The position numbers and the translations under genes are program-made. Below are positions 56,640 through 64,000 of a DNA stretch of 64,000 bases, piece after piece. Source of the DNA: Gnetum montanum (Eukaryota > Streptophyta > Gnetopsida > Gnetales > Gnetaceae). Each line of letters starts with the position of its first letter. Within the stretch, counting starts at the first letter, position 1. The stretch spans positions 572,764 to 636,763 of the forward strand of contig MNCI01035854.1 of assembly GCA_015680685.1 (NCBI GenBank), read 5' to 3'. A model generated the notes under the pieces. The model searched no databases. It was given only the letters and a program-made list of their open reading frames with translations, and had not been told where the DNA came from.

Positions 56640-59600
56640 TATTGTAATGCTTACTCATATTGTGTCTGATTGGATCCATGTGGGAAACCTTCCTAGGAAG
56701 TTAACTAATCTTGAGAGTCCTCTAATCTACTTGCAGATTATTGGGAACAAACTGTGCAAGGATCTTCTTGATTCAAGTTCTAGTGTTCATCTAATTTCTC
56801 ATGAGATGTACATTGCCTGGAACCTACCTCCTCTTAAGAAGAGCAACATAAGATTAGAATTGGCATACTAGTACATCACTATACCATTAGGATTGGTAGA
56901 AGACATTGTGACCACTATTTGTAGGTGGCCTTATCCTACTGACTTTCTAGTAATCAAAGTGGAGAACTATAAAGGAGACTTCCCAATCATCATGGGAAGA
57001 GCATGGCTAAGCACCGTCGATGCTAGAATGAACATCAGGGATCTTTCCCTAGAGATATTTAAAGAAAATGCATTTAGAAAGATCAAGAAGAAGAGGGTTT
57101 CATGCATCATGTATAGTGATAGCGGGTGTAATTGTGTGTAGAAACTATGGGCCATCAAGTAGACATCTATCTTTGCATGCAAGCAATGTTCACCAGAAGT
57201 GGAAATTCAAAGGTGTTTGTACATAGCAACCACAAAATAGGAGGGCACCCAGTGGTTGACCACTAATTCTAAAAGCAACACACTATGCATGAAACCAACC
57301 TAGAGCTTGACATATCTGTCACAAGCATGGATGAATTAGAGTAGGTTCATCACCAACTCTCTGATGACACAACTGATGATACTCATTGGGGAGAGCTGGA
57401 AATTCCTGATAAATTCAAGTAAGAGCCCGTTGAATTAAAAATGCTACTAATGAAATATGTATTTTTGAAGAATGAGAAGCTGGTTATCATCAATGAAAAA
57501 CTTGCTCAAGGATAAAACCAAATGTTGTTGAAGGTAGTAGAAAGATGGTCAGTAGCTTTTTCTTCATCATATCCTAAACTCACAGGGATTGATTTGAGGA
57601 TAAGCTAGCATCGCATCTACATCGACCTAGCTATGAAGCCAAAACAATAACCATAGAAGCAACTAAACCCCAAATTGAAGCAAATTATCAAGGAGGAAAT
57701 TGAACAACTCCTTAAGGTAGGATTCATCTATCCCATTGCAAATAGCGAGTGGGTTAGTCCACTTGTGATTGTGCCAAAGAAAGATGGCAAGTGATAGGTC
57801 TACATTGATTTAGGTTGCTAAATATGGCAACATTTAAGGATCATTTTTGTTGCCATTTGTTGACCAAGTGCTAGACATAATATTAGGGCATTGCTACTAC
57901 AGTTTCCTAGATGGTTATAGTGGTTATACCAAATTCAAATTGCACCAAAGGACTAAGCCAAAAACCATGTTCATGAGTCCCTGGGGAATTTTTGCATATT
58001 GCAAAATGTTGTTTGATCTCTTGAATTCTCTTGCCACCTTTTAATGCCTAGTTCTAAGCATATTTTAATAGCAAATTGTTAGTGGAATGGAAGTCTTCAT
58101 GGATGACTTCTCCACCTATGAAGCTACATTTGAGCAAGCCCTAGACCGCTTTGAGCAAGTACTGAAATGATGTGTTGAAACCAACTTGCAGCTCAATTAG
58201 TAAAAAACTTACTTGATGGTCCAAGAGGGCATTGTATTAGGGCACAAAATCTCACAAGCAAGAATTAAGGTCAACCCTAAAAAAATAAGGGTCATCCAAG
58301 GAATAACCCATCAGCCAGAAACAATTAAAGATGTTCAGTCATTCCTTGAATACACTGGTTACTACTTGCGATTCATTGAGAATTTCTCTAAGATCGTAAA
58401 ATCATTAGTGAAGCTGACAAAGAAAGATGCTCCTTTCGTCTAGACTGAGGAATGTGAAAAAGCATCCTAACAACTAAAGAAAAAGCTTGTAGCAACTCCA
58501 ATCCTACAAGCACTAGATTGGTCTAGAGCATTTCACATCATGACAGACACATTGAATTATGCTTTGGGAGTAATGTTGATGCAGATAGATGATAAAAAAC
58601 ATCCATACTACATCCACTATGCCAGCTGAAGCATTGTGGATGCACAACTGAACTACATCACCACAGAGAAAGAATTGATGGCGATGGTGTTTGCTCTAGA
58701 GAAGTTTAGACACAATGTACTTGGATACAAGGTGTTTGTGCACATTGACCATAGTGTCATTTGCTTCCTAATAAACAAGCCAATGGTGAGCCCCCATGTC
58801 ATACGGTGGTTAGTGATCTTGCAGGAGTTCGATCTTACGATGGTAGGGCACTGAGAATGTGGTTGCTGATCACTTGTCTTGGTTGCGATGGGATGATAAA
58901 GAGGATAAAAGCCCATTATCTGATACATTTCTTGATAAACTCCTATTTTCTGGGGGAATCATTGAACAAATGCCCAATGAGCCAAAATGGTATGATGGCA
59001 TTCTCACCTATCTTCTCACTTAGGAGATGCCACAAGAGTTTGACTACTAGAAGAAACAATAGTTTCTTCACTAGGTAAAGCACTTCATAGAGATCAACAG
59101 ACACCTCTACAAGGTGTGCATTTATGGCCTAGATTGTTGGTATGTCCTTGATGCTAATCAATTACATGTGCTCCAAGGCACGCATGAGGATCCTTATGGA
59201 GGAAATTGCATTGGGAGATGCATGGCCATTAAAATCCTAATGGTAGGGTACTATTGGCGAATACTTTTTAGGGATGCTCACCATTATGCTTGCTCTTGTG
59301 CATGATGCCAAAGAGATGGTGGAATAACTGCTCGAATGGAGGAACCTCAACAATGGATTCAACCACTTGAAGCATTCAATATTTGGGGCATTGACTTCAT
59401 TGGTCCCATCATGCCCATGTCAAACGAAAAGGTGTACATCATAGTCGCTATTGACTATTGTAGGAAGTGGGCAGAAGCAGCAACTGTCATTGACTGCACA
59501 TCCTTTACTACTACTCGGTTTGTATAAAAAAATGTGGTAAACAGGTATGGGGTGCCACGTGCATTAATTTTTGATAATGGAACTCATTTTACAGGCACTA

Positions 59601-60310
59601 CTTTTCGAAAGCTTATGCAACGCTTGGGGGTTGAACACAAACTTACAACACCTTACCACCCCCAAGCTAATGGTCAAGTTGAGGCTACTAATAGAGAAAT
59701 CACACAAATATTAACAAGAACTATTAGCAAGCATAGAAAGGGTTGGAGCACAAAACTCAATGATGTCCTTTGGGCTTACCACTCAACTTGGAAACTTCCT
59801 ATAGGTTACTCTCCCTATGAGCTTGTGTACAAGAAATTACCAACACTTCCTATCCAATTTAAGCTCCGTACACTATCAATAGCTTGTGACCTTGACCTTG
59901 ACCTAAGTCTAGCCCAAATTGATGAATCTCACACTACTAGATGAATATTGATTAGTAGTCCTATCATCTAATGAATTGCATAAGGCCGATAACAAAAAGC
60001 GTCATGACCTAAAAATTAGAAAAGTCAAATTTCAACCTAGAGATAAGGTTCTTTACTGGAATCCCACACACGTACCTCAACTAACTAAGTTCCAAACATT
60101 ATGAAAAGGACCTTACATCATTTATGAGATTTTTCCTTTTGGGGCCATGATGATTTATAAACCTGAGAGCCCAAACAAAAAACAACTAGTCAACATTCAA
60201 CAAATCAAACCTTTCCATGAGCATAAGCCAACCAATATAATAGCAACCTCATCGGACGGACAACCATGCTCCATATTTCAAATCTCCTCCTTTCACCTTA
60301 ATCGTGGGGG
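56640..60310 (+). pseudogene. pol of Gypsy element C: PR-RT-RNase H-integrase
   Basis: Domain order gives Ty3/Gypsy. Protease 56740-57140: the active site reads LLDSSSSVHLIS, so the DSG glycine is lost. RT 57590-58440: PFVDQVLD, FLDGYSGY, and the catalytic FMDDFSTY near 58095-58120, then GHKIS and YTGYYLRFIENFSKI. RNase H 58500-58860: MTDTLNYALG, TTEKELMAMVFALEKF, HIDHSVICFL. H2C2 finger about 59100-59310. Integrase core 59340-59800: GIDFIGP, FDNGTHF, YHPQANGQVEATNRE, so all three acidic residues are present. The C-terminal part continues to about 60310 (IQQIKPFHEHKP). At least ten in-frame stops interrupt it, most at presumed CAG, CAA or TGG codons. It is the best-preserved pol in the window. 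Confidence 0.88.
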
Positions 60311-62494
60311 AGATGGCCAAGCATGCTAACCATTTAAGTAGCTCTTTAGCTTTCCAACTTTTTTATATTTTACACATTTTTAGTTTTTCAACTTTTTGTT
60401 TTGCACATTATTTGTTTTACATCTTTTTGTTTTTATGTTATCAATCTTTCTCATTTTTGTTTTGCATCATCATTAGTATATTTGATGTTTCTTGAATATT
60501 TTACACTTTCTTTTATATTTTCTTTCATTTTGGTGTGATTTTCTAACCTTTGGCTAATAAAGTGCCAGGTATAATGGTCATGTATTACTTGATGGTGGTA
60601 TGTACTATTTTTGTTATTTGATTGTTGGTGTTTGGTTTTTGAATTTGAACTTTGTTATTGACAATTAAGACATGGTTTCTTTTCATGCAACAAGTAGTGA
60701 GTCCACAACATTTGTCCATCCACACACTCTATGGTTTTCCTTGTTTCGGAAATGTGTAGTTCCTTTTTCATTAATAAAAATTTAATAAATTTGTGACTTG
60801 GTAGTTTCCAGAATTAGGAAGGATTGAAAGGTTTGAACAAGGTGTGGCTTCAAGGGGGATTCAATATTCTTTGTGCTTTTCCATTTTCCTATGTGCATGT
60901 GTGTTTTCATGAACTTCTTACCATTCTGTGCTATCCAAATAATAGGAAGTTGAATAAGTCCTTGCATTTTGTGGTTCTCCTTGGAAAAAAAATAACAAAA
61001 AAAATGATGAGAATTCAAACCACACCCCTTGGACAAAATAAAGGTATATGTCCTCGCATGGTGTGGTTCTCATCAAATAAAATAAAATAAAAGAGATGAG
61101 GATTCAAAGCACATCCATTGGACAAAATAGATGTGTCCTCGCATGGTGTGGTTCTCATCAGAAAAAAAAAGAGATGAGGATTCAAAGAACACCCATTGGA
61201 TAAAATAAATATGTCTTTGCATGGTGTGGTTTCCATTAAAAAAAAACAATGGAAATTTAAAGCACATCCCTTAGATAAAATAAAAGGGCTACAAGCACTA
61301 GTTATGAGACTTATCTCCTCTAACTAAGGCCCTTTCTCACTTCCTACTTCTTCTCCAATTTGAAACAGTGGTTGTTTTATGGAAGCATTCTTGTGTTTGA
61401 GGGGATGGAATGGTCTTAGAATGTTCATGCGAAGTCACTAAACGTGGTTGGTTTTGGTCTGAACTGAGGATGGATCCTATCAAGTCATTTAACCATGAAC
61501 CTCACAAGGGACTTCATGTGACTATAATTAGGAATTCCATTTCACTCTCTCTCTCATCCATACATGCTTTTCATGTCTCACCTCATAGTCAGTTTCATGG
61601 TTTGGCTCGATGTCCTGGTTTGATGTGTCGGGATTCTTAGTTAGTTTCTTCTAGGTTTTTGTACTTAACCTTCTGTAACCATTAATCATCCACGAAGCCT
61701 ACGGACTCTTTGGTTTGAAGTTATGCATGGGCATAAAAGGCCTGTTCCTACTTTGGGGAGGACCCACTTGCATATATTTTGGTTTAGTTAGTTAAGTTAT
61801 TTACCCTTAGACACTCTTATAATCGAATTCTTTTTGCCTACCCCATCAATGACATTCGATTGTGCACATCTTCACGACTATTTTTAGTGGACTCTTTCTT
61901 TTTATTGTTGTGAATTTCTATACACTCTTTAAATATTTCCTTGTGTTGAGCCTTTTTTGAATTTAATGGATCACTTATCTAGCTTACCTTATTTGTCAAC
62001 CTTCTCGGTAACATTATCAAAGAAACCAATCTATTACAATCACAACTTAGCCAAATGTAACCACTGACAAGACAAGGTGTTTAACTGTTGTGGGTTACAC
62101 TTTGTATACTAATTCATGATTTTGTTGTGATTGTAGTGGAAAGTGTCAACTGGAAGCGAGACTATCTTCACCAAGGATGATGTAGTAGCACCATACAATG
62201 AGGATTGTTCATGATCATGGATCTCTTCTCTCTACCATTGTCATTCTCTTGCTACTAAGGGGTGTTGGATGTTAGTGTTATCTTGGGTGTTCACCTCTCT
62301 TATCATGAACATCCAATGTTGTAAAAATTTTGTAATTCCATACACTTGGTCACTTCGAGTTTGTATGTTCATTTCATCTAAGTCAGTTGTCATGTTAGTC
62401 AATAATCCCATACCTACCCAATATGTTATGTTGTAATGAACTTGTTCCTTCTCTTCTTAACTCAAGGACGAGTTTTCATTCAGTCATGGCAGTA
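60311..62494 (+). other. 3' non-coding internal region of element C
   Basis: About 2.2 kb between integrase and LTR7, similar to 47830-50304 of element B minus solo LTR4. It starts with GTGGGGGAGATGG and ends with CTCAAGGACGAG plus a short G-containing tract before TGATGA. The hairpin tandem array at 60955-61285 is listed separately. No coding capacity recognised. Confidence 0.7.
60955..61285. repeat. Tandem hairpin-type repeat with A-rich loops
   Basis: Four units of about 70-80 bp: TCCTCGCATGGTGTGGTTCT, CATC, a variable A-rich run, GATGAGGATTCAAAGCACAT, CCATTGGACAAAATAAA. In each unit CTCATC and GATGAG flank the A run and can pair. Element B has one unit at about 48155-48235. Confidence 0.8.
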
Positions 62495-62939
62495 TGATGA
62501 AATGCATTTATCAATTGGCCCTAATGTTGGGTATGTGATGTTGGGATCGCGATGTTGCATACGTGATGTTGGGGTCTGGCTCCGACGTTGGATATTTGAC
62601 GTCAAGGGTGCTTACCCAAGGTCTATAAATACAACGTCTAGGCTTCCGTTTGGAAAAAATCTTTTGAAGTTAGTTTTAAATCAAAGTAGCAAAGCTCTTA
62701 TCATTTAATTCCCTTAGAGTTAGAATATTTTCTGAGTGCCCATAGAAGGAGTCTTATGTGTGTATGGTTCTTTGTTTGAGCATTGATGTACTTGAATGCA
62801 CCATTGTGACGAGAATAAAATGAACTGTTTTGAAAATCCTTGCAGCACTGAGAATAGCTTAATATTTTCTTTAATGCATTTTTCCTTCTTGTTCTTTACT
62901 TTAATGCATTTGATGAAGTGATTTATTTCCAGTAGTTAG
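62495..62939 (+). repeat. LTR7, 3' LTR of element C, interrupted
   Basis: TGATGAAATGCATT start, TATA box TATAAATA at 62624-62631, aligns with LTR6 through GTAGTTAG and stops at 62939, where another LTR begins. The missing half should lie beyond the window. Confidence 0.8.
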
Positions 62940-64000
62940 TGTAACGATGGAAAACGTCGGCAGCTGGAAATACCGACCGAGATTCCGTGTACACAGTTTT
63001 TACCACGGATCCGCGCGAGGGCTAAGCTGGAAAAACGAATCCGTGGTGCCCTGAACGGTCTTGTCGATTAGATAGGGACTTACAGGTCGGTAAAACGATG
63101 CTGATTGTAAATCGGTCGCAAAACGGCGGGACAACGATGTGTATGGACCACCGCGAAGATAACGCCAAAACGCCGAAAAGATGCGAATCAGGAGCAAAAA
63201 TCGTGCGATTTGCGAAGATCAAAGATCTATGTTTCAATGCCAAATAGAATGCGTAGCTACAATGTTACAGTGGGAGAAAAGTCCTGACAAATTGAATACA
63301 AAGGTGAACACAAAACAGCAAGAAAACTGCCTAGACAGAAATCTGATCTACCTTTTGGACCAAAGCTTAGGTGCAGGAATAGTCAAGCAATTCCGTTCTG
63401 TTTCCCAGCTTCGGATAGATCTGCTGTTTGGGGCTCGGGCGTGTTGTATTCTGTTCCTGCTGGAGGATGGTGTCTACTGCCAAGAGGGTGCTCTTGTTTC
63501 TCTGTTTCAGGGCAATAAGTGTTCCCTTGTTCAGAAAATGCTCTTGTCCTCTTGGTCTGAGGTCAAAAGTGATGAGTGCTCTGGTGCTCTGCTAACTTGT
63601 CTGTGTGTCAACTGTTGTTGTTCTTTTTCCCCCCCTCTTTTTTATGCGTCAACCGGGGTATTTATAATCCGCGACACGTGCAACCCTGATGATGTGGGCC
63701 CGAATGTCGCGGATCCTGTAGACCTACTCCTTTTAAGTCGAACTGCGACTACGCATAGCACGCTCGCTTGCGTGCGGTGCGTGTGGAGAGCAGGCCCATG
63801 ATAAACCTGTCTCGGCTGCGTTTGCGCTCATTTGCGTTGCATTGCGTGTATGAGTGCAAGCTTGATATAACAACCACGCACTCAGGCTTGTTTTACGCTG
63901 ATCACGCGACTGTGCGTGACACAGCGTAAATGAGTGCGCACTTGCATTCTGACCTACGCACGAGTACGCATCGCTGCGTAAGGTGCGTAAAGATTAGTTA
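62940..64000 (-). repeat. LTR8, edge of an inserted LTR element related to X
   Basis: Starts TGTAACGATGG at 62940 inside LTR7. Its first 250 bp follow the same layout as the U5 end of element X (GGGCTAAGCTGGAAAAACGA versus GGGCAAGCTGGAAATCAACA, then a GTGCCCTGAACGGTC-like tract). Minus-strand TATA box TATAAATA at 63659-63666, about 720 bp in. Right of it, the presumed U3 is packed with TGCGT/ACGCA words to the window end. The 63181-63801 reading frame on the plus strand has no recognisable homology and is antisense to the inferred transcription. Confidence 0.65.

Noticed and set aside
63181-63801. 206-residue plus-strand reading frame
   Set aside because: Lies in a presumed LTR, antisense to its TATA box, with no recognisable domain and odd Cys-rich composition.

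Overview
This window looks like nuclear DNA of a land plant with a large, repeat-rich genome. It is probably a seed plant, and a gymnosperm such as a conifer is plausible but not proven. The reasons are two plant-type single-copy genes in 64 kb, introns up to 3.9 kb, AT-rich intergenic DNA, and many old LTR retrotransposons nested in each other and riddled with stop codons. No bacterial operon, rRNA gene, intact tRNA gene or CRISPR array is visible.

Layout. 1-14419: a minus-strand Ty3/Gypsy (Athila/Tat-like) fragment whose LTR is split by a complete, non-autonomous gag-protease LTR element (3023-13176, 5-bp target duplication GAAGG), followed by a second LTR of the host family. 14420-33400: the gene island. 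A USE1-type ER SNARE (17409-18146, +) faces a complete 14-exon HOS15/TBL1-like gene (32402-21331, -) tail to tail. The intergenic DNA holds SINE relics and exact tandem duplications. 33400-41475: SINEs, an RTE-like LINE with its reverse-transcriptase core missing (34661-35860, -), a Copia-like LTR relic, a decayed Gypsy LTR, and a contig that appears misoriented between two N bases. 41476-50540: Gypsy element B (+), with a solo LTR (TSD ATAAG) nested in its 3' non-coding region and a truncated 3' LTR. 50950-53340: a Copia gag and LTR relic (-). 54305-62939: Gypsy element C (+), the best-preserved pol in the window (RT, RNase H and integrase motifs readable between stops). 62940-64000: the edge of another LTR (-), inserted in element C's 3' LTR.

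How the parts work. The HOS15-like protein (LisH domain, long Lys/Glu-rich linker, WD40 propeller) is expected to act in histone-deacetylase co-repressor and CUL4-DDB1 ligase complexes. The USE1-like protein is expected to drive Golgi-to-ER membrane fusion. The two share only proximity. The retroelements are almost all dead: most in-frame stops look like CAG/CAA/TGG codons changed by C-to-T or G-to-A transitions, the pattern expected from decay of methylated cytosines. Notable signals are short-word or dyad arrays in the presumed U3 regions of several unrelated LTR families, a GC-AG intron in the HOS15 gene, and two N-bounded inverted segments that suggest local assembly errors.
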